From: an uncultured Bacilli bacterium
GTDB lineage: Bacteria; Bacillota_I; Bacilli_A; RF39; UBA660
Assembly (NCBI GenBank): GCA_944358255.1
Contig: CALVQQ010000006.1
Coordinates: forward strand, 1-33,519
Reading direction: 5' to 3'
Length of the DNA stretch: 33,519 bases
Positions 16,970 to 25,732 of this stretch are shown here, in pieces; the first letter of the stretch is position 1; each line of letters opens with the position of its first letter. The notes beneath the pieces were generated by a model. The model had not been told where the DNA came from, made no database searches, and saw nothing but the letters and a program-made list of their open reading frames with translations. The translations under genes and the position numbers were made by a program.

Positions 16970-18061
16970 CTATAGATACCAAAGTTTTTCTCCGTTTTTC
17001 CTTACTTCTTTAATAATTCCACCGCCAATACATTCATTACCAAGATATACAACACACGCTTGCCCTGGGGTCACTGCTTTTGCAGAACTATATTTTACTA
17101 TTATTTCGTTGCCATTAATATACTCAATTCTTATCGGTACATCCTCTCCCCTATATCTAAATTTACAAGTTGCAAATGTAGGTTTTTCACTACTTATATA
17201 ATTCATTTCTTCTATAACTGCTTCATCACTCATAAGATATTTATTATCTTCTCCATATGCAACATATAATATGTTTTTCTCAACATTTTTACCGCACACA
17301 TAATGTCTTTTATCATCGCCGCTTAAGCCAACATTTCTTCTTTGACCAATTGTGTAATTCATTAAACCACTATGTTTACCAACTACTTTGTTAGTTTCAA
17401 CATCGATAATATCTCCTTCTTTTCCTTTTATATAATTTTGAACAAATTTCTGATAATGCCTTTCTCCAATAAAACATATTCCTGTACTATCTTTTTTAGT
17501 TGCAACATTTAATCCTATTTCTTGTGCAATTTTTCTAACTTCTGGTTTAGTTAAATGGCCTATTGGAAATAAAATATCTTTAAAATTATCAACTTTTACT
17601 TGTGATAAAAAATATGTTTGGTCTTTATTTAAATCAACTGCACGCAATAATTTATTACCTTCTTTTCTTGCATAATGCCCCGTAGCTATTTTATCACCAC
17701 CTAATTTTTTAGCTTCTTTTAAAAACAGGTCAAATTTTATATATTTATTACACATAATATCGGGATTAGGAGTTCTGCCCTTTTCTAATTCTTTTAAAAA
17801 ATATGTAAAAACGTAATCCCAATATTCTTTAATAAAATCTACTCTGTACAGTGGTATACCTAAAATGTCACATGCATTTTTAGCGTCTATAAAATCTTGC
17901 TCTTGCGGACATATATCTTCTGTCATTCCTTCTGGATCATTATTTATATTACTATCCCAATTTTTCATGAATAGTCCTACCACATCATATCCTTCTTTTA
18001 TAAGTAGGTATGCTGCAACAGCACTATCTACTCCACCACTTATTCCAACCACAACTTTCAT
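16970..18061 (-). CDS. mnmA: tRNA-specific 2-thiouridylase MnmA
   Basis: Thiolates uridine 34 in tRNA for Lys, Glu and Gln, taking sulfur from a cysteine desulfurase. The 363-residue protein has the PP-loop SGGVDS at residues 8-13, the catalytic cysteines C104 (NPDIMCNKYIKF) and C196 (TGICFIGER), the GHYA segment near 128-131 and a C-terminal beta-barrel ending in GGGII. Length is normal. The start ATG at 18061 follows AGGTGAT. A desulfurase gene, often adjacent in Bacillus (yrvO), is not present here. A hairpin terminator follows. Confidence 0.96.
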   Translation of the reverse strand: MKVVVGISGGVDSAVAAYLLIKEGYDVVGLFMKNWDSNINNDPEGMTEDICPQEQDFIDAKNACDILGIPLYRVDFIKEYWDYVFTYFLKELEKGRTPNPDIMCNKYIKFDLFLKEAKKLGGDKIATGHYARKEGNKLLRAVDLNKDQTYFLSQVKVDNFKDILFPIGHLTKPEVRKIAQEIGLNVATKKDSTGICFIGERHYQKFVQNYIKGKEGDIIDVETNKVVGKHSGLMNYTIGQRRNVGLSGDDKRHYVCGKNVEKNILYVAYGEDNKYLMSDEAVIEEMNYISSEKPTFATCKFRYRGEDVPIRIEYINGNEIIVKYSSAKAVTPGQACVVYLGNECIGGGIIKEVRKNGEKLWYL

Positions 18062-18093
18062 AAGTCAAATCACCTAACAAAAGTATAGCATAT

Positions 18094-18681
18094 TTAGAAA
18101 AAAATACCTAATATAAAGTGATTTAAATAAATTTCTAATATACTACTTAATAATAACACTACTAGAAATGATATATACAAAATAAACACTTTTTTACAAA
18201 AAATTCTCAAATTTATTGTATCGTTATTATATATGGATCTCATTATTTTGTAACTTATTGATACCATTATTATTGAGAAAAGTATAAAAACCACTATGTT
18301 TATTATTTCATGTGGAAATGTAAATATTAAACTATATATAAAACCTTTTATGCCAAATATCATTATAAAACTACTCATTAAAAAGCCTGTTAAAAATCCC
18401 TTATAAAAAATAACAAAAAATATAATTGGTGTAAATATAATTGTAATTGAAGATACCCAAATTATCGTTAAATATAGTAAGTTATTCTTAAAACTATTTA
18501 AAATTGAATTTAAAGTGTTACTAGAACTACTTACTAAACTCAAATATTCTTCTATTTCTGATTTTATAATAAGTTTGTCCACTTCACTAATAAAAAATAA
18601 AAATATTATTCCAAAAACTATTCCAATTAAAAATGTTACAATTACTGGTAAATTAAATTTTTTATTAATTATTTTTTTCAT
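18094..18681 (-). CDS. spoIIM: Stage II sporulation protein M (SpoIIM)
   Basis: A 195-residue integral membrane protein, close to the length of B. subtilis SpoIIM (about 214). It has one N-terminal helix (residues 11-31), an extracytoplasmic loop, then four more helices. The family's conserved core FYKGFLTGFLMSSFIMIFG followed by FTFPHEIINI (glycines, then a Pro-His-Glu near a helix start) is present. In spore formers SpoIIM joins SpoIID and SpoIIP in the engulfment complex that remodels peptidoglycan. The related DUF95 proteins are the alternative. It is divergent from the 35-residue ORF at 18745 and lies upstream of mnmA on the same strand. The ribosome-binding site is weak. Confidence 0.85.
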   Translation of the reverse strand: MKKIINKKFNLPVIVTFLIGIVFGIIFLFFISEVDKLIIKSEIEEYLSLVSSSSNTLNSILNSFKNNLLYLTIIWVSSITIIFTPIIFFVIFYKGFLTGFLMSSFIMIFGIKGFIYSLIFTFPHEIINIVVFILFSIIMVSISYKIMRSIYNNDTINLRIFCKKVFILYISFLVVLLLSSILEIYLNHFILGIFF

Positions 18682-18744
18682 ACTTAATTATATTTATCTA
18701 TTTAAAAACTATGCAAAATATATTATAATTATTTTGGTGATTAT

Positions 18745-18852
18745 ATGAAAAAGAAAACTAAAAAGAAATTATTACGAGTATGTACTTGGGGTTTTGTTTT
18801 ACTTTTAACTCTTGGAATGTTATCAAGTATTATAATGTTATTATTTTTATAA
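18745..18852 (+). CDS. 35-residue membrane peptide, DUF4044-like
   Basis: A small open frame with a good GGTGAT ribosome-binding site 5 bases before its ATG and a terminator directly after the stop. The product has a Lys/Arg-rich start (MKKKTKKKLLR) and one membrane helix (about residues 12-35). Size and layout match the DUF4044 peptides common in Bacillota, but this is recognition by pattern only. Function is unknown. It faces uppS and is divergent from spoIIM. Confidence 0.65.
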   Translation: MKKKTKKKLLRVCTWGFVLLLTLGMLSSIIMLLFL

Positions 18853-18886
18853 AAAAAATAGTTTTAAAATCCAAACTATTTTTTTA
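18851..18886. terminator. Bidirectional terminator between the small ORF and uppS
   Basis: AAATAGTTT (18856-18864) pairs with AAACTATTT (18873-18881), extended by flanking A and T runs. It can serve both the 35-residue ORF on the plus strand and uppS on the minus strand. Confidence 0.75.
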
Positions 18887-18889
18887 TTA

Positions 18890-19603
18890 CTATTTTTTTA
18901 TTCCTCCAAAACGTCTATCCCTTTTGTTATATACTTTTAAAGCAATATCAAATTCTTTTTCATCAAAATCTGGAAAATATACTTTCGGAAAATACATTTC
19001 AGCATAAGCTATTTGGTATAACATAAAGTTGCTTACTCTTACTTCCCCACTAGTTCTAATCATAAAATCAATTGGTGGCAAATCTTGAAATAAGTAATGG
19101 TTAAAACTTTCTGTGTTTATGTCTTCAATACTTATGTTTTTATTTATTACATCATTAACTATTTTTTTAGTGGCTTCTACTATTTCGCTTTGCCCGCCGT
19201 AATTTAATAGTATATTAAATGTTCCGCCGTTGTTGTTTTTTGTCATTTCACTAATTTCTTGCATACTTTCCCAAACGTCACTTCTTAAAGGCTCTCTTAA
19301 TCCAGAAAATACTACTTTTATATTTTTTTTCATAAAATAGTCTTTTTCTTCTTTAAATTTGCTAACAAATAAATTCATCAAATAATCTACTTCTTCTACA
19401 TCTCTTTTAAAATTTTCTGTTGAGAATGCATATACTGATAAATATTTTACTCCCTTATTTAATATATGCACTGCTAACTTTTTTAATGTTTTGTATCCTG
19501 CACTATGTCCAGCACTTCTTTTAAGCCCTCGTTCAGTTGCCCATCTACCATTTCCATCCATTATTATTCCTACATGGTTTGGTATTTTATATTCGTTACT
19601 CAT
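18890..19603 (-). CDS. uppS: Undecaprenyl diphosphate synthase (cis-prenyltransferase)
   Basis: Builds the C55 lipid carrier for cell wall synthesis from farnesyl and isopentenyl diphosphate. The 237-residue protein has the catalytic MDGNGRWA with D16, the SVYAFSTENF helix and the C-terminal IRTSGEVRVSNF with FPD near the end. Length is normal. Usual family sequence is RTGGE or RTSGE with R-x-SNF, so this one is intact. The start ATG follows AAGGAG. It is not beside cdsA or dxr here, unlike in Bacillus. Confidence 0.96.
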   Translation of the reverse strand: MSNEYKIPNHVGIIMDGNGRWATERGLKRSAGHSAGYKTLKKLAVHILNKGVKYLSVYAFSTENFKRDVEEVDYLMNLFVSKFKEEKDYFMKKNIKVVFSGLREPLRSDVWESMQEISEMTKNNNGGTFNILLNYGGQSEIVEATKKIVNDVINKNISIEDINTESFNHYLFQDLPPIDFMIRTSGEVRVSNFMLYQIAYAEMYFPKVYFPDFDEKEFDIALKVYNKRDRRFGGIKK

Positions 19604-19676
19604 AATAATCTCCTTTGCCTATGTATTATATCATAATAATATCATATTTATATATATATTGTATAATGTTTTACAC

Positions 19677-19701
19677 ATTAAAAAAGGCTAATTTTCGCCT
19701 T
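19677..19701 (-). terminator. Terminator at the end of spoIVB
   Basis: AAGGC (19684-19688) and GCCTT (19697-19701) form a short stem overlapping the spoIVB stop codon, followed on the minus strand by a T run (plus-strand A from 19680). Confidence 0.5.
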
Positions 19702-20662
19702 CTTCTAACATTGTTCTAATAAATATTGCATAACCTTTTGTAACATCATCTACTACTACGTGAGTTACCGCACCTATTATTTTATTATTTTGTATTATAG
19801 GGCTTCCGCTCATTCCTTGTACTACGCCTCCGGTTTCTTCAAGCAATTTTTCATCGGTAATTTTAAAGCTTATTGCTTTAGAAGTATCTATGCTTCTTTC
19901 TTCTTTTTTTGTAATTTCTATTTCATATTTTTCTTTGTCCTCTCCATCTATTGTAGTATATATATATGCTTTTCCTATTTCTATTTCATCAAAGGCTGCA
20001 ACCTTTAATGGTTCAGTATTTGGCATATTCACTTCATAACTACCGAATATTCCTTTTTTTGTGTTTTCAACAATAGTTCCTAATGTACTTTTAAAATCAA
20101 TTGTTGCATTTTTACTTCCTACAGTTCCATTAGCACTTCTATCTACGCTATTTACATAGCTTTCATAAATGTTACCTGATCTTACTTCTACTATATTATT
20201 TGTCTCATTCATAGTTATTTCATGTCCTAAAGCTCCATAGATTTTAGTCACTGGATCTATATATGTAAGAGTTCCTACTCCGTTTATTTTTTCTTTAATG
20301 TATAATCCAGTTTTAAATACACTTCCTTCTTTTATAATGTTTAAATATGTTTCAATTGTTTTACCATTTCGCTCTATTGTTATGTTTATTTTTTCATCTT
20401 TGATGTTTGAAGATATCGTTTTAGTCATTTCATCGATAGAAGTTACTTCACTCCCTTCTATTTTTGTAATTATATCTCCTACTTTAAGTGTTTCTTTTCC
20501 AATATATTTATCATCGACTTTATAAAAACCTACTACTGTTAAACCTTTAGAATTTATAGTTATTCCGATGTTTTCTCCACCAGGTATTATATATTCTGAA
20601 TAAGCAAGTAGTTCTAATGGCATAATTATGGCTAATAGAAGTGATATCATAATTTTTTTCAT
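19688..20662 (-). CDS. spoIVB: SpoIVB serine peptidase (S55 family)
   Basis: In Bacillus this secreted protease, made in the forespore, signals to the mother cell by cleaving SpoIVFA so that pro-sigma-K is processed. The 324-residue protein has an N-terminal signal/anchor helix (residues 3-20), a PDZ domain (about 35-110) and the S55 peptidase core with catalytic H147 (GALGHE) and S285 (GMSGSPII, in a G-x-S-G-x-P context). It is shorter than B. subtilis SpoIVB (about 425) but keeps all key parts. recN and spo0A, its neighbours in Bacillus, are absent. It lies between uppS and the accessory block, separated from the latter by a hairpin. Confidence 0.92.
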   Translation of the reverse strand: MKKIMISLLLAIIMPLELLAYSEYIIPGGENIGITINSKGLTVVGFYKVDDKYIGKETLKVGDIITKIEGSEVTSIDEMTKTISSNIKDEKINITIERNGKTIETYLNIIKEGSVFKTGLYIKEKINGVGTLTYIDPVTKIYGALGHEITMNETNNIVEVRSGNIYESYVNSVDRSANGTVGSKNATIDFKSTLGTIVENTKKGIFGSYEVNMPNTEPLKVAAFDEIEIGKAYIYTTIDGEDKEKYEIEITKKEERSIDTSKAISFKITDEKLLEETGGVVQGMSGSPIIQNNKIIGAVTHVVVDDVTKGYAIFIRTMLEEGEN

Positions 20663-20695
20663 TAATTTAACACCTCACTATTAATATTTACAATA

Positions 20696-20729
20696 AAAAA
20701 ACTAATACTTTGGAAATTTAAGTATTAGT
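20696..20729 (-). terminator. Terminator hairpin, left copy of a 34-bp repeat
   Basis: ACTAATACTT (20701-20710) and AAGTATTAGT (20720-20729) form a perfect 10-bp stem, followed on the minus strand by a run of T. The 34 bases 20696-20729 differ from 25690-25723 at only two positions. It lies about 140 bases after the gene that ends at 20873; the stretch between (20730-20872) holds no gene that I can see. Confidence 0.7.
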
Positions 20730-20872
20730 AATTTTTGCCATTTTTTGTTTTAATAGATTATTTATTTTCATTACATGACTTAATATTAAGTTATTTTATT
20801 GCTTCATATTTTGTATTTTTAATAAATGCATCAAAAAGGAAATAAATGTAAAAAATAATAACGGAAAAGACA

Positions 20873-21334
20873 TTAACTATATTTATCCAATATTTTTTTT
20901 AATGTTTCATTTTCAATATAGTAATAATCTTCTATTATATTTTCATTCTTATTATCTTCATTCACAAACCTAGCATAACAATACTTTTCACTATTGCTAA
21001 TCGTAACATATATATTAACTGATGTAATCAAAATTTTTTCTTCATCATATAGATGCACCCATAATAGACTTTTTTTCCATGTAATATCTTCGCTAATTTT
21101 TGTTTTGTCATGAATAAGGGTGTTTATTATTTCGTTTATATCTCCGTTATCATTTATGAAAATAGTACTATCTTCTGTCTCTAATACTATATGTGCGGTG
21201 TTCTTTAATTCTTGCTGCATTGTCTCATTAATAACTGTCCCAATGTCCGTTTCAATTTAATATATATTCTCATTTTTATTGCAACAAGTTAAAATTATAC
21301 TAATTATTAATAGCAATACAAACTTTGCTTTCAT
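20873..21334 (-). pseudogene. Lipoprotein gene interrupted by an in-frame stop
   Basis: An ATG at 21334 with GAGGAGA before it starts a signal peptide MKAKFVLLLIISIILTCC, with a lipobox-like cysteine at residue 17 or 18. The frame meets TAA at 21259-21257 after 25 codons. The same frame then stays open for 127 codons to 20873, giving a soluble domain (ATG 21220 is internal, with no ribosome-binding site). So the parts fit one 150-residue lipoprotein gene broken by a single nonsense codon, or a sequencing error. The soluble part (AHIVLETEDSTIFIND, EEKILITSVNIYVTISN) is not recognised. It lies beside an ABC transporter gene, where lipoproteins are common. Confidence 0.7.
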
Positions 21335-21433
21335 TGCATTCTCCTCTAGGTTATTATAATAAGTTTCTAATGTAAAGTCTTTAGTACTTTAACAAAAAGT
21401 TCAGGTTTGATGGTAATTGAAATTTAATAATTA

Positions 21434-21458
21434 AATTAAAACAAGGATTTTCCCTTGC
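21434..21458 (-). terminator. Terminator after the 406-residue protein gene
   Basis: CAAGG (21442-21446) and CCTTG (21453-21457), with a wobble extension, form a hairpin followed on the minus strand by TTTTAATTT. It lies 38 bases after the stop at 21496. Confidence 0.6.
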
Positions 21459-21495
21459 TTTACATTTATTCTACTTTTTGAAAATATTATTACAT

Positions 21496-22716
21496 TTAAT
21501 TTATTGAAACAACATATATGTTTTTATCCTTTTTATTTTCCAATATTAATGTATTGTTTCCAGTCGATATATAAAAAGGCATATAATCATTAGCATTTAT
21601 ATTAAATTTTTTTATATAAGCATTTTTTGTTGTAGAAAATATAGTAAATGATTTATTACTATTTATAACAAAATCATCATTAATATTTAATAATCTAGAG
21701 ATTTTATATCCATTAGCATTAGTTATATTTATCACGTTATTTTTTTTGGAAATATTGATGATTTTGCCTTTTAAATCAGTGTCTTTTGATATCTGAGTTA
21801 TAAAATAAGCTTCATTACCAATTTGAACTTCAGATATTTGCCAATTATCTAAATCTTCATTTGTATAAATAGTTTTTGTTTTATTTGTTGAAAGATTTAA
21901 AATTTTTATTTTTTCATCATCATAGTATGATACTTCACAATAACTTAATTCATTGTTGTAAACTTTGAATGTATAAGTTGCTTGACATGAAAATGTTCCA
22001 GTCTTTTCTGAATGACTTCCAGAATTTTCAACTAATATTTTTAGTTCGTCATTTTCTAATAAACTAATTTGAAATGTACTTTTTATTATTTCCGTTTCAT
22101 TTACAATTTCGTCATTTACTGTATAAACATACACTTTATCTGTTATTTGATCAATTGCAAATATTGGCGCATCTAATGGAGAAGATACTTTTCCATTTTT
22201 TATTACAATTTTATTTTCAAAGTTTAAATCTGATTTTATTAAAGACCATTCATATACGTTATCTTCAAATTTTTCTTTTAATTCAACATAGTATATGTAA
22301 TTATCAGTTATATATATATCCCAAATTCGTGAGTCTGCGAGATAATTATAGTAGTTAAAAGTTTTGGTTTCAATGTTATAACTCCATACACCTTTAGTTA
22401 ATAAAGTAATATTCATTAATTCCTTTGATATATATGTTCCATAAAGTATATTTTTATGGATATATTCTGGATTTATGTCGTATTCTCCATATTTTAATAA
22501 TTCTTCATATATTATAGTTTTTTCAGCGTTAATATTTTCAACTGCTAGTTCATCTTCTAAAGTGTAATAGTCAACTGTTGTTTCGTTGATTTTTGGCTCT
22601 TCATTGTCTGTTTTTTTGTTTACATTTAATTCATAAACAGTAAATATTAATATTCCTATTATTGCAATTATAGCTATAATTAATATGATATATATATTTA
22701 TTTTTTTACTTCTCAT
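21496..22716 (-). CDS. Membrane-anchored extracytoplasmic protein, beta-rich, unknown
   Basis: A 406-residue protein with a short basic start, one membrane helix (about residues 7-27) and a long extracytoplasmic domain. This domain has many tyrosine-rich beta-strand segments spaced 40-50 residues apart (for example IWDIYITDNYIYYVEL, FAIDQITDKVYVYTV, NEAYFITQI), which suggests a beta-propeller such as the DUF5050 type. No catalytic motif is seen. It follows the ABC transporter gene by 97 bases and probably shares its transcript. The frame stays open upstream of ATG 22716 for 21 more codons (to 22779) that look coding (DEEDWHITSKYVRKEKF), then hits TAA. A strong ribosome-binding site lies beyond that, so the original start may be lost. 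Confidence 0.75.
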   Translation of the reverse strand: MRSKKINIYIILIIAIIAIIGILIFTVYELNVNKKTDNEEPKINETTVDYYTLEDELAVENINAEKTIIYEELLKYGEYDINPEYIHKNILYGTYISKELMNITLLTKGVWSYNIETKTFNYYNYLADSRIWDIYITDNYIYYVELKEKFEDNVYEWSLIKSDLNFENKIVIKNGKVSSPLDAPIFAIDQITDKVYVYTVNDEIVNETEIIKSTFQISLLENDELKILVENSGSHSEKTGTFSCQATYTFKVYNNELSYCEVSYYDDEKIKILNLSTNKTKTIYTNEDLDNWQISEVQIGNEAYFITQISKDTDLKGKIINISKKNNVINITNANGYKISRLLNINDDFVINSNKSFTIFSTTKNAYIKKFNINANDYMPFYISTGNNTLILENKKDKNIYVVSIN

Positions 22717-22813
22717 TATATTAAATTTTTCCTTTCTAACATATTTTGAAGTAATATGCCAATCTTCCTCATCTTGTTTTTAAACTTCTATATTTACTAT
22801 CACCTCCATTATA

Positions 22814-25486
22814 TCACTTACTGCTAATTAAATCTATTGGTTTCATTTTTGATATTTTTAATAAAGGTATAACAAATGAAATAATTGTGAGACACATTAA
22901 TACTATAAATAAAACATAAATTGTATCAATTCTAAACATTACTGGTTTAATATGGATAAATAAATTTGAAGAGATAATATTATTAACAATTAATACTGAA
23001 AAATAGCTGATTACATTAGAAATAACAAATGCAAATAGACCAACTATAAATATTTCTAAATAAAATATTTTATAAATATCACTTGTTTTAGCGCCTAGTG
23101 CTCTTAATATTCCTATTTCTCTTTTATTATTACTGATACTATTTAGTGCAAAGTATAAGAATAAAATTATTGAAAATATTAATGCAAAAATTGAAAAATA
23201 AAATGCAATTTTTGAAATTTTATCTACAACTTTATTAACACTATCAATAGTTTCAGTAAATAATGTTTTAATTTTGTATTTATCTTCATTTTCAAATTTG
23301 TCTAAAATTGTTTCTATTTCATTTTTATTATATGCATCAAAATACATTGAAATTATTTCAACATTATCACGCATATATTCGTTAAAAACAGAATCTTTGG
23401 AAAAATAATTATAAATTTCTTCGTTAGAATAACCAACAATTATAAAATCGTTGTAAGTTTTAGTTGTATCATTTTGTGTTCTTAAATATAAATCATTGAC
23501 TTCTACTGAAATAGTTTTACCAATTAAACCTTTTTCATTTATAAAATTTTGAGTAAATTCTTCTATCAGTTTATTAGTATCCAAAGGTGAAATTTCTTCA
23601 GGGTATTCATAAACATATTCAGGATTTATTTCAAGTTGTTTTTCTATTTCTAAAATTTGCTGTTCTCTTTCCTTTACTTTTAAATCATATTCGTTTTTCT
23701 TTTCAGCTATATACTCTAATAATTTATTAGAATACTCATTATCATATAGTTCATCTAACATTCCAGTACCCAGTACTAGTTCATTATCTGCTAAACTATT
23801 TATTTTTTTTATTTCATTTCCATTATAGATAGTTATCTCTTTATATAATAAAGCCGTATTAGAAGTTGGATAAAATCTATTAGAATTAAAAACATAAGCA
23901 ATTTTATAAAAGTCATTTGACATCACAAAATTTTCCTGTAAATTTAAACTTTCAAAAAAATTATCATTTACAATTACTTCTGATAGTTTTGATGTGTATT
24001 TTGTCTTAAATTCGTTAAATAATTCGCTAGGTTTTATTTGAATATCATCATACAAAGTATTTTTTAAACTTTCATATTTAGACATATCTTCATCAATAAT
24101 ACCTACTATGTTTAAATAACTACTTCCAAAAATTATCTTTACATTAGAAGCAATTAATTCATCATAACTTGTAGGAAAATATTCTTTTTGTATAATGTTT
24201 CCATTTTTGTCATTAGTAATTATTAGGATACCATTTTTTATAATATAATCTGCATAGACTTTATTGATTATTATTTCATGACTATTAATTGGCATTCTAC
24301 CTAATAAATCCAATTCTTTTAATTGTTCTTCATTATAAGTAACAAACAATGTTGTTGAAGTGTCTAGCTGATAATAAGCATAATTATTGGTATCATCATT
24401 GTTTGGATTAAAACTATAAGCGTATGAAATTTCTAAATAATTATTATCTTCAACTACCTTATTGATTTCAACCATATCATAATTGATTTTAGATTTAACT
24501 TCATTGACTTCACTATTAGTAAATGTTATCACGGGAGATGCTGTTGTAAAATTTTGATCTTTAATAACTTTTGTTATTTCCATACGTGTTTCATTTTGAT
24601 TAACCATTGTTTGCGCATGTGTTTTATTTATATCATATTTTATTAGTTGAAAAAAGAAAGCAAATGAAGATAATGATAAAGTTATAAGTATTGCTATAAC
24701 GGCTAATTTTATTTTTTTCTTTTTTAAATTAGCAAATGCTAATGATAATGATTTAATAAAAGATAATTTAGATTTTACTAATAAAAATTTGCTATTGGAT
24801 GTATAGATATCTTCAGATCTAGCAATAACGTTTGCTATATTACCATCTTTCATCTCAATTATTTTATCTGCATACTTATTAGCATATTCAGTATTATGAG
24901 TTACTACTATAACAAGTCTAGTTTTAGAAATAATTTTTAATAATTCAAATATTTGCTCACTGTTAGCACTATCTAGGTTACCAGTTGGTTCATCTGCCAA
25001 AATAATATGTGGATTTTTAATTAATGCTCTAGCAATTGCTACTCTTTGTCTTTGACCACCTGATAGTTCACTAATTTTTCTTTTTTCTAAACCACTCAAT
25101 CCAACCAATGCTAATACATCTTTTATATCTTGGGAATAATTTTTTCTCTTTTGTAAATCTAATGCAAGAGCCACATTTTTACCAACATCATATTTGCTTA
25201 TTAAATTATACTCTTGAAAAACAAATCCTACATAAGTATTTCTATAATAGTCAATTTCTTTTTGTTTGAACTTATTGATACATTTACTATCAACAACAAT
25301 TTCTCCTTTATCTGGTTTATCAAGTAAACCAATCAAGTTTAATAATGTAGTTTTTCCACTCCCACTCTCTCCAACAATAAATACTATGCCTTTGTCTGGA
25401 AACCTTAATGACACATTTTTTAAAGCTTCAACATTATTTTTTTTATTAATGTTATAAGTTTTATCAACACTTCTTAATTCAATCAC
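22814..25486 (-). CDS. Fused ABC transporter ATPase-permease (MacB/FtsX type)
   Basis: An 890-residue protein joining an ABC ATPase and an FtsX-type permease. The ATPase part (1-225) has Walker A GESGSGKTT at 39-47, LSGGQ at 141-145 and Walker B ILADEPTG at 162-169, all of the LolD/MacB class. A membrane helix follows near residues 260-282, then a large extracytoplasmic domain (about 285-765) and three C-terminal helices with the FtsX signature NKREIGILRALGA. Such proteins act as mechanotransmitters or export peptides and lipoproteins rather than small solutes. The start is a GTG at 25486 with GGAGG; the stop is TGA. Downstream genes 21496 and 20873 look like its cell-surface partners. The substrate is unknown. 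Confidence 0.9.
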   Translation of the reverse strand: MIELRSVDKTYNINKKNNVEALKNVSLRFPDKGIVFIVGESGSGKTTLLNLIGLLDKPDKGEIVVDSKCINKFKQKEIDYYRNTYVGFVFQEYNLISKYDVGKNVALALDLQKRKNYSQDIKDVLALVGLSGLEKRKISELSGGQRQRVAIARALIKNPHIILADEPTGNLDSANSEQIFELLKIISKTRLVIVVTHNTEYANKYADKIIEMKDGNIANVIARSEDIYTSNSKFLLVKSKLSFIKSLSLAFANLKKKKIKLAVIAILITLSLSSFAFFFQLIKYDINKTHAQTMVNQNETRMEITKVIKDQNFTTASPVITFTNSEVNEVKSKINYDMVEINKVVEDNNYLEISYAYSFNPNNDDTNNYAYYQLDTSTTLFVTYNEEQLKELDLLGRMPINSHEIIINKVYADYIIKNGILIITNDKNGNIIQKEYFPTSYDELIASNVKIIFGSSYLNIVGIIDEDMSKYESLKNTLYDDIQIKPSELFNEFKTKYTSKLSEVIVNDNFFESLNLQENFVMSNDFYKIAYVFNSNRFYPTSNTALLYKEITIYNGNEIKKINSLADNELVLGTGMLDELYDNEYSNKLLEYIAEKKNEYDLKVKEREQQILEIEKQLEINPEYVYEYPEEISPLDTNKLIEEFTQNFINEKGLIGKTISVEVNDLYLRTQNDTTKTYNDFIIVGYSNEEIYNYFSKDSVFNEYMRDNVEIISMYFDAYNKNEIETILDKFENEDKYKIKTLFTETIDSVNKVVDKISKIAFYFSIFALIFSIILFLYFALNSISNNKREIGILRALGAKTSDIYKIFYLEIFIVGLFAFVISNVISYFSVLIVNNIISSNLFIHIKPVMFRIDTIYVLFIVLMCLTIISFVIPLLKISKMKPIDLISSK

Positions 25487-25689
25487 AATTTTCCTCCAAA
25501 ACTAAAATAAATATAGATAATGCCCTACTCTTTCTATGATTCTAAATATATTTTATCATAACTTTTTATATAAAACTATAATAAATATTATTGATTTTAA
25601 ATATTTTAATTTTTATTGCTTTTTATATATAGTTTAGAAGTAAGAATTGCTAAATAAGGCATATATTCTTTTGTATAAATTATATATAT

Positions 25690-25726
25690 AAAAAACTAAT
25701 ACTTTGTAAATTAAAGTATTAGTTTT
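25690..25726. terminator. Strong terminator of the nusB operon, right copy of the 34-bp repeat
   Basis: Perfect 14-bp arms AAAACTAATACTTT (25692-25705) and AAAGTATTAGTTTT (25713-25726) with a 7-base loop and T runs on both sides. It ends the nusB-xseA-xseB-pyrophosphatase operon. Between it and the ABC gene (25487-25689) the DNA is AT-rich, holds no gene, and must carry the transporter's promoter. Confidence 0.8.
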
Positions 25727-25732
25727 GCTTTT

